Position numbers and translations under genes: made by a program. Of a DNA stretch of 64,000 bases, positions 1 to 9,611 are shown piece by piece. Origin of the DNA: CAWATZ01 sp963784995. Its GTDB lineage: Bacteria > Planctomycetota > Planctomycetia > Gemmatales > Gemmataceae. The DNA lies in NCBI GenBank assembly GCA_963784995.1, contig CAWATZ010000004.1:975331-1039330 (forward strand), written 5' to 3'. The stretch's first letter is position 1. Each line of letters opens with the position of its first letter. Under the pieces are notes generated by a model. It was not told the DNA's origin and ran no database searches. It saw only the letters and a list, made by a program, of their open reading frames with translations.

Positions 1-144
1 TTTCGGATCGTCCCCGTGACAGGCGAGACAGCGGCTTTTCAGGAGTGGCTTGATCCGTTCCGAAAAGAGCTGCTCACCCGTTTCCGCGGCCCGGACGGAG
101 ATGGGTACAAGGAGGAACAGCAGCAGAATGGTGTGGTGTCGCAT
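1..144 (-). CDS. Planctomycete cytochrome c (PSCyt1-type) protein, N-terminal fragment
   Basis: Reading leftwards from the ATG at 144, 48 residues are visible before the window ends. They begin with a signal peptide (MRHHTILLLFLLVPISVRA), followed by a segment of the form LFSERIKPLLKSRCLACHG. The CxxCH heme-binding motif (CLACH) directly after a 'KPLL' helix is the hallmark of the planctomycete-specific cytochrome domain that usually opens large DUF1549/DUF1553 proteins. The rest of the gene lies outside the window, so the later domains are only expected, not seen. It lies 54 bases downstream of the LRR gene on the same strand. The role in this protein class is unknown; it is exported and probably heme-bearing. 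Confidence 0.8.
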   Translation of the reverse strand, partial: MRHHTILLLFLLVPISVRAAETGEQLFSERIKPLLKSRCLACHGDDPK

Positions 145-198
145 GTCCCTATTGAAACCGAGCCGGCCGGTTCTGACAAGAGTCTGTCCGAAGGAACT

Positions 199-1995
199 TC
201 AAATCGAAATGCTTCTGCCGAATTGCTCGTTCAGGGCCTGGACTTCGTCCTCGTCGAACCGGTTCCTTCCCAGGTTGATCACGGCGGCTCGGGGGAGGTG
301 AGGCGAAGCAGCCAGGGCTCGCGCTCCCTCCTCCCCGATGGCATTTCTTGACAGGTTGAGCGAGGTCAGGCGAGCGAGACGCCGGGAACTGGCGAGGGCT
401 TTTGCGCCCTCGTCGTCAATGCGGTTGCCAGACAGATCGAGCGCGGCGAGGTGGGCGAGGATCGGCGACTCGGCCAGGGCGCAAACTCCCTCGGAGCCAA
501 TGGCGTTGACTTCCAGGTCGAGCGTGACCAGGCGCGAAAGGTACGGCGACTCGGCCAGGGCTCGCGCTGCGGCTGGGCCGATTCCATTGTTGCTCAGGCC
601 CAGTGCGACGAGGTTGGCAAGGGCCGGCGATTGAGCCAGGGCACGCATCCCCTCGGCACCGATGTGGCAGTATCCCAGACCAAGCGATCTCAAGTGCGTC
701 AGATGCGGCGACTCGGCTAGGGCCTGCGCGCCCTCGGGGCCGAACCTGTTATAGGACAGGTCCAGTGCGGTCAGGCGAGAGAAGTTTGGCGACTGGGCCA
801 GGGCACGCATTCCTTCCCGGCCAATGCCGCTGCCCCAGATGGTGAGCGAAGTCAATCGAGTGAGGTGCGGCGACTGGGCCAGGGCAGCCACGCCCTTGTC
901 GCCGACGTTAGTCAGCGACAGGCTCAGCACGGTGAGCCCGGCGAAGTGCGGCGACCGGGCCAGGGCAGCCGCGCCGCGGGCACCGATTTTATTGCCGGTC
1001 AGGTTGAGCGAGACGAGTTTGCTGATGTGCGGTGTCTGGGCCAGGGCGCTCACGGCCGCCGAATTGATCTTGTTGTCCCTCAGGTCAAGCGTGGTCAGCC
1101 GCGCGACGTGTGGCGACTCCGCCAGGGCCCGTGTTCCCGTCGTCCCGATCCGGTTATCGCTCAGGTTGAGCGTACTCAGCCGAGCGAGGAGAGCCGAGCC
1201 GGCCAGAGCCTGCGCTCCTTCGGGGCCGATCCCGTTGCGACTCAGTTCGAGCGTGGTCAGGCGCGTCAGGTGGGGCGACTGGGCCAGGGCGCGCGCCCCC
1301 TCGGGGCCGATCCGATTGGAGTTCAAATTGAGCGCGGCGAGCCGGGCGAGGTAGGGCGACCCTGCCAGGACCCGCACCCCCTCGGGGCCGATGGCGTTGG
1401 TATTCAGATCGAGTACGGTGAGATTCGTCAGGTGCGGCGACCCCGCCAGGGCTTGAGCTCCTTCATCCCACAGTTCGCTGGAATGCAGGGCCAGGGAAAA
1501 GAGGCCGCTCAGCTGCGCCGCGGCGGCCAGAGACCGCACCCCCGCCGTACGGAGAGGGCATCGGAGCCGAAGAGCGGTGAAAGAGGGGAGCAGGTCGTGC
1601 AGCAACCAGTGGAGAGGGCCTGGCTCCCCGGAGATGCGCACATCAAGTCCCTCGACCCACGGATCGTGCGCCGCCTGGGCCCACTCCTTGGCCCCTTGCA
1701 GCGAGCCGCCGAGCCAGATTAGCATCCACACCAGTCCGCGACGGATCTCCCACGTTCCGGGAAATGCCGCCAGGGAACCACCCAGCCAGCGCTGCCGGTT
1801 GCGGGCGAGCAGTTCCTCTTCGGTGGGTGCGTCTTCGGGAACGGCTTGCCCGCATTGCCGGCGGATCAGCAGCGCCCGATCCTCGTCGCCGTTCTCCTCC
1901 AGGAAGTCGGCCAGGACCAGGCGCGGCTCATTGCTGTCCGGCTGTTCCTTGCAGGTGCGCAACAGCCCGAGCAATTGAGGGGACATCGAGGTCAT
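199..1995 (-). CDS. TIGR02996-domain leucine-rich-repeat protein
   Basis: A 598-residue protein starting at the ATG at 1995 (a second ATG lies at 1986). The first 40 residues contain NEPRLVLADFLEENGDEDRA, the repeat-companion domain TIGR02996 found at the head of LRR and other repeat proteins in Gemmata relatives. From about residue 125 to the end it is built of roughly 28-residue repeats of ribonuclease-inhibitor type, each with L..LDLS.N.IG..GA.ALA.SP; about fifteen can be counted. There is no signal peptide or membrane segment, so it is probably cytoplasmic and acts in protein binding; no partner is evident. It begins 19 bases after the stop of the preceding secreted protein, suggesting co-transcription. 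Confidence 0.88.
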   Translation of the reverse strand: MTSMSPQLLGLLRTCKEQPDSNEPRLVLADFLEENGDEDRALLIRRQCGQAVPEDAPTEEELLARNRQRWLGGSLAAFPGTWEIRRGLVWMLIWLGGSLQGAKEWAQAAHDPWVEGLDVRISGEPGPLHWLLHDLLPSFTALRLRCPLRTAGVRSLAAAAQLSGLFSLALHSSELWDEGAQALAGSPHLTNLTVLDLNTNAIGPEGVRVLAGSPYLARLAALNLNSNRIGPEGARALAQSPHLTRLTTLELSRNGIGPEGAQALAGSALLARLSTLNLSDNRIGTTGTRALAESPHVARLTTLDLRDNKINSAAVSALAQTPHISKLVSLNLTGNKIGARGAAALARSPHFAGLTVLSLSLTNVGDKGVAALAQSPHLTRLTSLTIWGSGIGREGMRALAQSPNFSRLTALDLSYNRFGPEGAQALAESPHLTHLRSLGLGYCHIGAEGMRALAQSPALANLVALGLSNNGIGPAAARALAESPYLSRLVTLDLEVNAIGSEGVCALAESPILAHLAALDLSGNRIDDEGAKALASSRRLARLTSLNLSRNAIGEEGARALAASPHLPRAAVINLGRNRFDEDEVQALNEQFGRSISI

Positions 1996-2014
1996 GGGTC
2001 TGGTCCGTCGGGCT

Positions 2015-2722
2015 TCAGGGCAGCTTCGCCGGCTTGAGGAAGTCGAAGACCTCGACAATCGTCCGCGGTTCGACCCGGAAGCGCGTTCCCTTACCCTCAT
2101 AGAAGCCGTAGCGCTCGATCATCTGCGGCACCAGCAGCGAGTAGGTCACCTTCTTGCCGTTGCCAAGGTTTTCCACCGTGGTCTCGCAGCTGGTTTTGGT
2201 CCCGTCCTCGAACGGCGAGCGCACCGTGGCCTTGAAGATGGTCGCTTTGACCCGGAACTTCTTGCCGTGGTAGACCACTTCCTTCGGCTCCTTCACGGCG
2301 TCGCGGGCGGCGACCGCTCCCAGGATCAGCAGGGGGCGGGCCAGGTCCTGGTGGGTCAGCTTCAGCTCCTCGACGACGTGGCGATTGTCGGCGGTAAGCA
2401 CGTCCAGCAGCCGCTCCTCCTTTCCCAGGAAGCCGGCCGTGGACAGGGCGCCGGGCCGCATGACCGCTTCCAGGTCGGCGATCGGCTTGCCGGCAATCTC
2501 CGGCAGCTTGGCGATCAGGTCCGTGCTGTTTTTGCCGCCGACGATGAAGCCGGTCTTCGGGTCCTTGACGGCCGGGACCGGCTTGACGCCGAGCTGGGCT
2601 GGATCGACCTTGGCGTAATCCGTGACCGCCGGCTCGCCCGGTGCCGGGGATGGAAAGACCAGGGATGCGGCGAAGATGGCCGAGAGGGCGGAGAGTCCGA
2701 ACCAAAAAGAGCGGTCGCTCAC
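2015..2722 (-). CDS. secreted protein of unknown function
   Basis: A 235-residue protein with an N-terminal signal peptide (hydrophobic stretch FGLSALSAIFAASLVF, cleavage probably after the PAPGEPA region). The mature part is soluble and contains no motif I recognise; it has a compact alpha/beta look with segments such as GFIVGGKNSTDLI and VVYHGKKFRVKA. It sits between a large secreted protein upstream and the LRR protein downstream, all in one direction. The function is unknown and I do not assign a family. Confidence 0.75.
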   Translation of the reverse strand: MSDRSFWFGLSALSAIFAASLVFPSPAPGEPAVTDYAKVDPAQLGVKPVPAVKDPKTGFIVGGKNSTDLIAKLPEIAGKPIADLEAVMRPGALSTAGFLGKEERLLDVLTADNRHVVEELKLTHQDLARPLLILGAVAARDAVKEPKEVVYHGKKFRVKATIFKATVRSPFEDGTKTSCETTVENLGNGKKVTYSLLVPQMIERYGFYEGKGTRFRVEPRTIVEVFDFLKPAKLP

Positions 2723-2734
2723 GGGACGCCTCCT

Positions 2735-2809
2735 GAACTGGGAACGCGGAACTCGGAGTGCGGAGCAGAAGAATTCCGCTCCGCACTCCGAGTTCCGCGT
2801 TCCCAGTTC
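2735..2809. repeat. intergenic palindrome, 32-nt arms
   Basis: Arms 2735-2766 and 2778-2809 are perfect reverse complements (gaactgggaacgcggaactc and onward) around an 11-nt centre. It fills the gap between two same-strand genes and ends 3 nt before the stop codon at 2813. Confidence 0.93.
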
Positions 2810-2812
2810 CGC

Positions 2813-5139
2813 TTACTTCTCCAGATCGCGGATAATGGTGACGCTATGCGTGACCACCCGGCCCTCCTCGGCATAGCTGGCGGTGGTCGTGCCCTTCCAG
2901 ACCTTCAGCACTTCCACCACCATCTTGACCTGGCTCATGACCTCCTTGACCAGCGGATGCTCCTGCGGCACCTCCCTCGTCCGCTCCGGAGGAGGCTCCT
3001 TCTTCCCCTTCGGCTTCTCCTCCTTTGGCCCCTTGGGCCCATCCTCTTTTCCCTTGAACCCATCCGGCTTCTTGAACCCCTCCTCCTTGAACCTGGGCTT
3101 CGCCACCTCGTCAGCGAAGGACTGCCCCACGCCGAACTCGATCCAGGGAAGGGCCGCATCCAGCAGAGCCGGCCAGTCGAACACCGTGGCGCTGAGCAGC
3201 GGCTTGTTCGGGTCCGCGAAGGCGGTGCCCCTGGTCTGCAGCGGCTTTTTCTGCAGCAGCCGTTCGGCATGCTCCTGCGACAGGGTGAACGCGGCCACGC
3301 TCTTGCCCACCGCGATGACCGGCATGAGCCGTTTGTCCAGGCCCACTTCCTCGGGCAGCAGATAGGCGTAGAAGGTCGCGCCGCCCTTCTTGACCTCCCG
3401 GGGGGTTGGGAACTTGAACTCGGGGATTTCCGCCATGGGCGCCTGCTTGCGGACCTCCGCGACGGCGTCCTCCAGCAGCTTCTTGTACTCGCCCAGCGCC
3501 TTGACAAACAGGTCGGGGTCGCTGACGCCCAGCACCAGACCGATTTCCAGCATCGGCAGGGCGGCCCGCGATTTCGGCAGAACCTTGTGCCACTGGTTGC
3601 CGGTCAGCTTGGCATCGAGGACGAAAGCGGTTTCCCCCTCAGCCAGGGCTGGATAGAAGCTGGTCCGGGTGATGGTGTCCAGCCGCTTGAGCAGAGGCAA
3701 TGCGACCTTGACCACTTCCACGTATTTGGGTTTCACCTCGGCAGGCAAGGCGGCCTCGATCAGCTTGTTCAGCGGGGTCCAGATCGCCTCGATCTCCATG
3801 CTTCTCCGCTTGTACGCTTCCAGGTTGGCATCGACGCGGAACACGGCGGCCAGCACGGGCGAGCCGCCCAGGTGATCCAGCAAGGCAAGCGGCTTGGGAA
3901 CGGCCTGGCCCGGATAGTTGCTGTAGTCGTAGTCGAACGATTCCTGCCCCTGGCTGGTCAGGAAGGTGTACGAGAAGTCGGCTCCCATCTGGGGAAGAGA
4001 TTGTTTGCTCGCCTGGATCTGGTCGATGATCTCCTTGCCGAGTTTCTTCTTCTCCCCGGCGTTCAGGTCGGCACGCTCCACCAGGGCGTTGACCAGCTCC
4101 TTGATGATCTCATAGTAGTCGTCGGTTGGCAGGCTGCTCTGCCGGAAGCTCCTGGAACTGTAGGAAAGCGAAGTCAGCTTGCGGTCCAGGTGCTTCTGCA
4201 GCGGCTTCAGCTCCGGGCGATCGGCCAGGGACTCGCCCTTGCCGCCCAGGCGCTCGAGCAACTTGGTGGAGCCGCCAATGTTCAGCAGCAAGTAATCGCC
4301 CTGGATGCCCAGGTTGATCGTCAGCTTCAGGTCGGTCAGGATCTTGATCAGCTTCTGGATCTGCTCCTCCTCCAGGCCCGATTGTTCCCAGGGAAGGTCC
4401 TTCCACGGGATCATGGTGCCATCCAGGTTCAGCGACAGGAAGCTGCTGTCGCCGATCTGGACCTTTTTGTACCTCCCTTGCAGCGCAGGCACGGCGAAGA
4501 GCAGAGCGTTGAGCGCATCATCCAGCCGCTTGAGCTGGCTCTCGGCCCTCTTCTTGTCGGTCAGATGAAAGCCGATGACCGTGTCGGGGAACTTGATCAG
4601 TTTGTTGTTTTCCACCAGGACGTCGGCCACGGCCCTCATCAAGGCCTTGCCGGTTTCGTCCGGTTTCACCTTGCCCTGGAGGATCAGGAGGTACGGACCG
4701 TAGTTGATGGCGGTGTTCAGGCGGAGGTACAGCTGGGCTGCGTCGCTATAGCCCTCGCTGCCGATGCTGAAGACCTCGTCGGAAACCATGTCGGCCAGCA
4801 TGGCCAGCAGCTCCTGGTTCTCCGGAGTCTCGAAGATCTTCTGGGCTGTGACCGCGGCCTCGTTGGTCTTCAGCAGTTCCTGGAGCTGCGCGAGGCCCTG
4901 CTTGATGGCGGGCACGTTCAGCAGCCTGGCCCAGGCCCGGCTCTTGCCGATGATCTCGATCAGCTCGCGGTAGCGCAAGGAGCGCTGTAGTAGGCCGCGT
5001 TGGCCGGGGCCATCTTCAGCGATCCGGGAACGCCGCCGGGCTGAGCCGCCCGGGCCGGGGTTTCGGTTGCGGTCAGAGTTAGCATTCCGGTCAGGACCAG
5101 GATTCCGGTCCAGGTGCGCGTTCTGAGACAGGTTGTCAT
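2813..5139 (-). CDS. large secreted protein of unknown function, frameshifted
   Basis: The main reading frame (4978 down to 2813, 721 residues) lacks its own signal peptide, but an adjoining frame starting at the ATG at 5139 supplies one (MTTCLRTRTWTGILVLTG and onward) and runs to NAAYYSA. Joining them around 4979-4987 by restoring one base gives ...YYSA(S)LRYRELIEIIGKS, continuous and plausible. The start has a good ribosome site (aaggggaag). The body is helical, with a lysine/glutamate/proline-rich segment near residues 650-700 (KGKEDGPKGPKEEKPKGKKE). Planctomycete secreted proteins with a similar opening pattern are known to me only as hypothetical. Most likely one gene with a one-base deletion in the assembly; function unknown. 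Confidence 0.75.
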
Positions 5140-5232
5140 CGCTTCCCCTTTCGGTGTCATTCTCGTGCGTACTCCAGTCGAGAGGACCGTGGGCATTCTA
5201 GAAAGACATGCCCTGTTCGGCTCACCGAGGTT

Positions 5233-5612
5233 TCAATCCTTCTCGTCATTCTCCTCGAGAGGATTCGCGCGAAGATCCACTCCTCGACCGGTTTGCCCTC
5301 GATGAGGTGCTGCTGTACGAAATGCGGAATCCGCTCGGCGGTCATGCCGTGATACCACGTTCCCTCCGGATAGACCACCATCGTCGGCCCGTGGCAGCAG
5401 ATCCGCAGACAGCCGACCTTGGTGCGATAGCAGGCATGCTCGCCCCGGTCCAGCTTGTGGTCCTTCAGCTGTTGCTTGAGGACGTCCCAGGCCCGCTGCC
5501 CCTCCTCCGGCGTGCAGCAGTTGGGCCCCAGGCACAGCAGGACGTGGCGGGTGTACGAGCCAATGCCCAGCTTGCCCGCCACGCTCTTGAGCTGCGATTC
5601 CTTATCCGACAT
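5233..5612 (-). CDS. thioredoxin-like [2Fe-2S] ferredoxin, frameshifted near the C-terminus
   Basis: From the ATG at 5612 the protein has the four-cysteine pattern of thioredoxin-fold ferredoxins: CLGPNC near residue 27, then CYRTKVGCLRICC near residue 61. The family normally ends soon after a VEEWIFARNPL motif. Here the reading frame breaks after WIFAR at about 5268; restoring one base gives ARNPLEENDEKD and a stop at 5233, giving about 126 residues. Read uncorrected, the protein would continue to 5157 with an unrelated tail. The start overlaps the end of the P-type ATPase by 11 bases, suggesting coupled translation. It probably carries electrons; the partner is unknown. Confidence 0.85.
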
Positions 5613-8600
5613 GAGGTTTCTCCGTTGGCAGGGGCGACGGTTGCCGGCGAATCTGCCGGGCGATCTCGGCGAAGATCAGCACACTTGAGGTGAACAGGAC
5701 GATCAGCAGCCAGTCCGTCCAGTGCAGGCGCTCAATCTTGAAGATGTCCGCCAGACCGGGAAGGGTCGTGATCAGGATCTGCACCACCACGATGACAGCG
5801 AGGATCAGGAGGAAGGTGCCGTTGCGGAAGATCCCCGCGAAGCCGCTCTCCGCTGGTGTCAGTGAACGGCAGTTGATCTGGTTCCACACCTGGAAGAAAA
5901 CGTAGATCGCGAAGAAGATGCTCACCTGCCGGACGTTGAGCGGCTCGAAGTCCCAGTTGTCCGGATTGGGTCCGCTCCCGGCCGCGAACCAGTGCCCGTA
6001 CTTCATTCCCAGCAGCAGCCCGAGCATCACGACCACGAAGAACGTGGCCGTGGTGAAGATCGTCTTGATCATCGCCGGGGTCAGGATGTTCTCATCCTTC
6101 CGCTTGGGCGGCTGCAGCATCACGCCCGGCCGGGGCGGCTCCGAGCAGAGCGCGATCGAGGCGAACGTGTCCATGATCACGTTGATCCACAGCAGTTGCA
6201 GCACGGTGAACGGCGGCCGGACGTTCAGGAACGGCCCCAGGAAGGCGATGACCAGGGCGCTGACGTTGATGGTCAGCTGGAACTGGATGAAGCGCTGGAT
6301 GTTCTCGTAGAGGGATCGGCCCCAGTGGACCGCCTTGACGATGGTGCTGAAGGCGTCGTCCAGCAGCACGATCTTGCTGGCCTCCTTGGCGACCTCGGTG
6401 CCGGCGATGCCCATGGCCAGGCCGACGTCGGCCTTCTTCAGCGAGGGCGCGTCGTTGGTGCCGTCGCCGGTCATGGCGACGACCTCGTTGCGCTCCTGGA
6501 GGACCTCGACCATCTTGTACTTGTCCAGCGGCCGGGCCCGGGCCAGCACGCGCAGGCCGGCCAGCTGGTCCTGCAACTTCTTCGCCTCCGGCGCCTCGGG
6601 CCCGTTTTTCGCCCTGGCCTCCGCATACTGCTTGTGCAAGGTCTCGAACCGGTCGTGCGTCAGGATGACGGCGGCCTCGGTGTCGATGGGAGTGTCGCGG
6701 TGATCGATCAGGCCGATGTCGAAGGCGATGGCCCGGGCCGTCTCGACGTTGTCGCCGGTGATCATCTTGACCTCGATCCCGGCCCGGCGGCACTCATCGA
6801 CCGCGGCCTTGACGTCCTCGCGGAGCGGATCGCGGATGGCCACGAAGCCGGCGAATACCAGGTTCGTCTCCAGGTCGGCGCGCATGGCCGCGAGCGAATC
6901 TTCATCCTCCGGCGTCCCCTCGGGCAGATAGCCGTGTGCGAAAGCCAGCGTCCGCATGGCCTGGGCGGCGGAATCGCGGAGGGCCTCCTCGACCGCCTGC
7001 CTGGCCTCCGGCGTCCACGGCTGAGCCTGGCCGTCGGCGGTCAGATACTGCGTCGTGTTGGCCAGTACCCACTCCGGGGCTCCCTTGGCCAGCACGGTCA
7101 GCTTGTTGCCATACTTGACCACCGACGTCATCCGTTTCCGCTCGGAAGAGAAATGCACCATGAACAGCGGCTCGAACTGCAACCGCAGCTTCTGATACTC
7201 CAGCCTCGACTCGTGCAGCCATTGCAGCAGCGATCCCTCGGTGCTGTTGCCAACGACAATCAGCTTGCTTTCCTTCCACTCCAGGTTGGCGGTGGAGTTG
7301 ACCGCGGCGTTGAGCGCGATCCAGTCCATCGGCTGGCGCGCGGAGGACGCCAGGCTCCTGACCGTGAAGGGACTTAAATCCTCCGCTTTCCAGTAGGCGC
7401 TGGCCGGGTCGGGGTTGATCCAGTCGGGCTTGCCCTGGTCGCGGACCTTGCCGTCCCAGAAGAGCCGGACCACCTTCATCTTGTTCTGGGTCAGGGTGCC
7501 GGTCTTGTCGGAGCAAATGACTGTGGCCGAGCCGATCGTCTCACAGGCCACCAGTTGCCGCACCAGGCTGTTGGCCCGGGTCATCTTCTGCATGGCCAGG
7601 GCCAGCGACACGGTCACGCTCATCGGCAGCCCCTCGGGCACGGCCACGACGATGATAATGACCATGTAGACGAAATAATTGAGCAGGTAGCCGGTCACGC
7701 CCAGCCAGCCTTGCGGCTCGGTGAAATTCGGACGAACGAAGGAAGGGTACATCTCGTGGGTGATGAACCCACGCACCAGCAGCGCCAGGAAGATGGCCAC
7801 GGCAGCGACGTAGCCGACGTTGCTGATCAGGTCGGCCAGGGCGGTGAGCTTGATCTGTAACGGCGTCTGTTCCTTGGAGATGGTCAGCTTGTGCTTGACG
7901 CGCTTCTCCTGGGTGTCGGCCACGGACTCCTCTTCCTCCTCTTCCTCCTCGGCCGAGAGCTTGCGGGCGATCTGCCCGAGGTAAGTGGCGTCGCCGACGT
8001 CGGTGACGACCAGCTGGCCGACGCCGTCCACGATCTGCGTGCCGCGGTAAGCGCAGCCGGGCTTGTCGGGGCCGTCGCTGCCGTCCTCCAGGGCGCTGGC
8101 CCGCTTGTGGACCGGCATCGACTCGCCGGTCATCAGCGACTGATCGACGTACAGGTCGGTCGCCTTGATCAGCCGGCCGTCGGCGGGGACCTCGTCGCCG
8201 GTTTCCAGCACGACGTTGTCGCCGACAACGACGTCTTCCATCGGGATGGTCTGGAACTCCCCGGTGCGGATCACCTTGACCTGGATCGACTCCTTCCTGG
8301 CGTTGAGGATCTCGAATTCGCGATCGCTCTTGAACTCGTTGAGGAAGGCCACGCCGGTCGCCAGGATCACAGCGACCATGACCGCCAGGCCCTCGACCGA
8401 AGCGTGGTGGCCCCGGCTGACGGCCAGACCAACGAAGAAGACGCCGATGGCCGAGACAAACATGGCCGTCGGGATCCAGTACTGCTGCTTGAAGACAAAC
8501 AGGGCGACGAAGCCGACGGCCACGATCCCGAGGACGACGCCGGCGGCGACCGGGTTGTGCTGGAACAGGTCCACGAACATGGACAGCAGGGCGGCGGCCA

Positions 8601-8784
8601 GCAGGATCTTGATGATGGCCTCGTCGAACTTCTCGACGAACTTCTTCCAGATCGGCTCGCGGGGCAGAGGCGTCAGGGCGTTGCTGCCAAATTGGCGGCG
8701 GCTCTGCTCCACCAGGTCGGCCGTCAGGCCCGCTTCGGGAAAGGAGCCGGGGTACTGTTGCTGGATGTCCAGAAGTGTTCGCAT
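5602..8784 (-). CDS. Ca2+-type P-type ATPase
   Basis: A 1060-residue P2-type cation pump. Visible hallmarks: the phosphorylation loop DKTGTLTQNK with Asp at residue 426, the TGES motif (LMTGESMP), the PEGLP motif in M4 (VAVPEGLPMSVT), the nucleotide-binding KGAPEW segment, and the hinge TGDGTNDAPSLKKADVG. Membrane helices lie near residues 60-130, 320-410 and across the last 250 residues. The layout matches plasma-membrane/SERCA-like bacterial calcium pumps that export Ca2+ at the cost of ATP. Substrate is inferred from family. ATG 8784 was preferred to the GTG at 8796 because gagg precedes it by 6 nt. An acidic stretch (AEEEEEEEESVAD, near residue 280) is an unusual insertion in the A-domain side. 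Confidence 0.93.
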   Translation of the reverse strand: MRTLLDIQQQYPGSFPEAGLTADLVEQSRRQFGSNALTPLPREPIWKKFVEKFDEAIIKILLAAALLSMFVDLFQHNPVAAGVVLGIVAVGFVALFVFKQQYWIPTAMFVSAIGVFFVGLAVSRGHHASVEGLAVMVAVILATGVAFLNEFKSDREFEILNARKESIQVKVIRTGEFQTIPMEDVVVGDNVVLETGDEVPADGRLIKATDLYVDQSLMTGESMPVHKRASALEDGSDGPDKPGCAYRGTQIVDGVGQLVVTDVGDATYLGQIARKLSAEEEEEEEESVADTQEKRVKHKLTISKEQTPLQIKLTALADLISNVGYVAAVAIFLALLVRGFITHEMYPSFVRPNFTEPQGWLGVTGYLLNYFVYMVIIIVVAVPEGLPMSVTVSLALAMQKMTRANSLVRQLVACETIGSATVICSDKTGTLTQNKMKVVRLFWDGKVRDQGKPDWINPDPASAYWKAEDLSPFTVRSLASSARQPMDWIALNAAVNSTANLEWKESKLIVVGNSTEGSLLQWLHESRLEYQKLRLQFEPLFMVHFSSERKRMTSVVKYGNKLTVLAKGAPEWVLANTTQYLTADGQAQPWTPEARQAVEEALRDSAAQAMRTLAFAHGYLPEGTPEDEDSLAAMRADLETNLVFAGFVAIRDPLREDVKAAVDECRRAGIEVKMITGDNVETARAIAFDIGLIDHRDTPIDTEAAVILTHDRFETLHKQYAEARAKNGPEAPEAKKLQDQLAGLRVLARARPLDKYKMVEVLQERNEVVAMTGDGTNDAPSLKKADVGLAMGIAGTEVAKEASKIVLLDDAFSTIVKAVHWGRSLYENIQRFIQFQLTINVSALVIAFLGPFLNVRPPFTVLQLLWINVIMDTFASIALCSEPPRPGVMLQPPKRKDENILTPAMIKTIFTTATFFVVVMLGLLLGMKYGHWFAAGSGPNPDNWDFEPLNVRQVSIFFAIYVFFQVWNQINCRSLTPAESGFAGIFRNGTFLLILAVIVVVQILITTLPGLADIFKIERLHWTDWLLIVLFTSSVLIFAEIARQIRRQPSPLPTEKPHVG

Positions 8785-8830
8785 GAGGGGCCTCACGAAA
8801 GGAAACGCCCTTCTCAGAGAGCCTGAGAAT

Positions 8831-8982
8831 GGGCCATCGTTCGACCCCTGCCGGCTTGCCCGGCAGGTGAAGGAGGTCGGAAGCTAGAGGAGGATGGCGC
8901 AACAATCTTTTTCTTTTCTCCCCTTCTAGCCTGTGACCTCCTTCACCTGCCGGGCAAGCCGGCAGGGGTCGAACGATGGCCC
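8831..8982. repeat. REP/MITE-like palindromic element, copy 1
   Basis: A 152-bp inverted repeat. Each arm contains the core CCTGCCGGCTTGCCCGGCAGG followed by tgaaggaggtc; the arms extend outwards to gggccatcgtt / aacgatggccc. The centre holds two ctag sites and a purine-rich then pyrimidine-rich stretch. It lies between the ATPase start and frr stop. Three further copies lie at 13548, 30290 and 40452. Confidence 0.95.
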
Positions 8983-9017
8983 ACCCCCAGTCCTGATAGG
9001 GAGAGGGGAGAAAGAGG

Positions 9018-9578
9018 TCACTGCTCCATGATTTCCTTGGTTTTCTTCTCGGCCAGTTCGGTGATCTTCTCCTCGTACGTCTTGAGCAGGCTCTGGACTT
9101 CTTCCTTGCCCTTGTCGCGTTCGTCCTCGGTCATTTCCTTGGCCTTCTCGGCCGCGTCGAAGTGCTTGTTGCCGTCGCGGCGGACGTTGCGGCAGGCCAC
9201 CTTGGCGTCCTCGGCCGACTTCTTGATGCGCGTGCCCAGCTTCTGCCGCTGCTCGCCGCTCATCGGCGGCACCTGCAAGCGGATCATCTTGCCGTCGTTG
9301 CTGGGCGACATGCCCAGGTCGCTGGCGCGGATCGCCTTCTCGATGTCCTTCAGCGCCGATTGGTCGAACGGCCGGATCACGATCTGCTGCGGGTCCGGCG
9401 TGCTGATGTTGGCCATCTGCTTCAGGGGCGTCAGTGAACCGTAATACTCGACGCGCAGGCTATCGACCAGGGCGGGGGTGGCCCGTCCGGTGCGCAGGCC
9501 GCGCAGCTCATTGGCGAAGACTTGCACTGCCTTCTCCATGCGTTCCTCGGTATCCAGCAGGATTTCGTCGGAGGTCAT
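9018..9578 (-). CDS. frr: ribosome recycling factor
   Basis: A 186-residue protein, the normal length of RRF. It opens with the helix LDTEERMEKAVQVFANELRG followed by LRTGRATPALVDSLRVEYYG, the strongly conserved family signature, and ends in the long helix ending in ELAEKKTKEIMEQ. RRF dissociates post-termination ribosomes together with EF-G. It lies 33 bases downstream of pyrH on the same strand, the standard bacterial gene order. A long palindromic element follows it. Confidence 0.97.
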   Translation of the reverse strand: MTSDEILLDTEERMEKAVQVFANELRGLRTGRATPALVDSLRVEYYGSLTPLKQMANISTPDPQQIVIRPFDQSALKDIEKAIRASDLGMSPSNDGKMIRLQVPPMSGEQRQKLGTRIKKSAEDAKVACRNVRRDGNKHFDAAEKAKEMTEDERDKGKEEVQSLLKTYEEKITELAEKKTKEIMEQ

Positions 9579-9611
9579 GACCTTGCTCCCATACGGACTA
9601 TGAATTCCGCA

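Noticed and set aside
4979..4987. Programmed ribosomal frameshifting as cause of the frame breaks
   Set aside because: No slippery sequence with a following pseudoknot is seen at the sites, and there are too many unrelated genes affected. Simple indel error fits better.
1994..4990. Very long open frames on the opposite strand of real genes (for example here, and at 37096-39018, 41172-42563 and 54426-56876)
   Set aside because: They arise from GC-rich codon bias in the true genes. They have no family features, and their residues are the reverse reading of recognised proteins.
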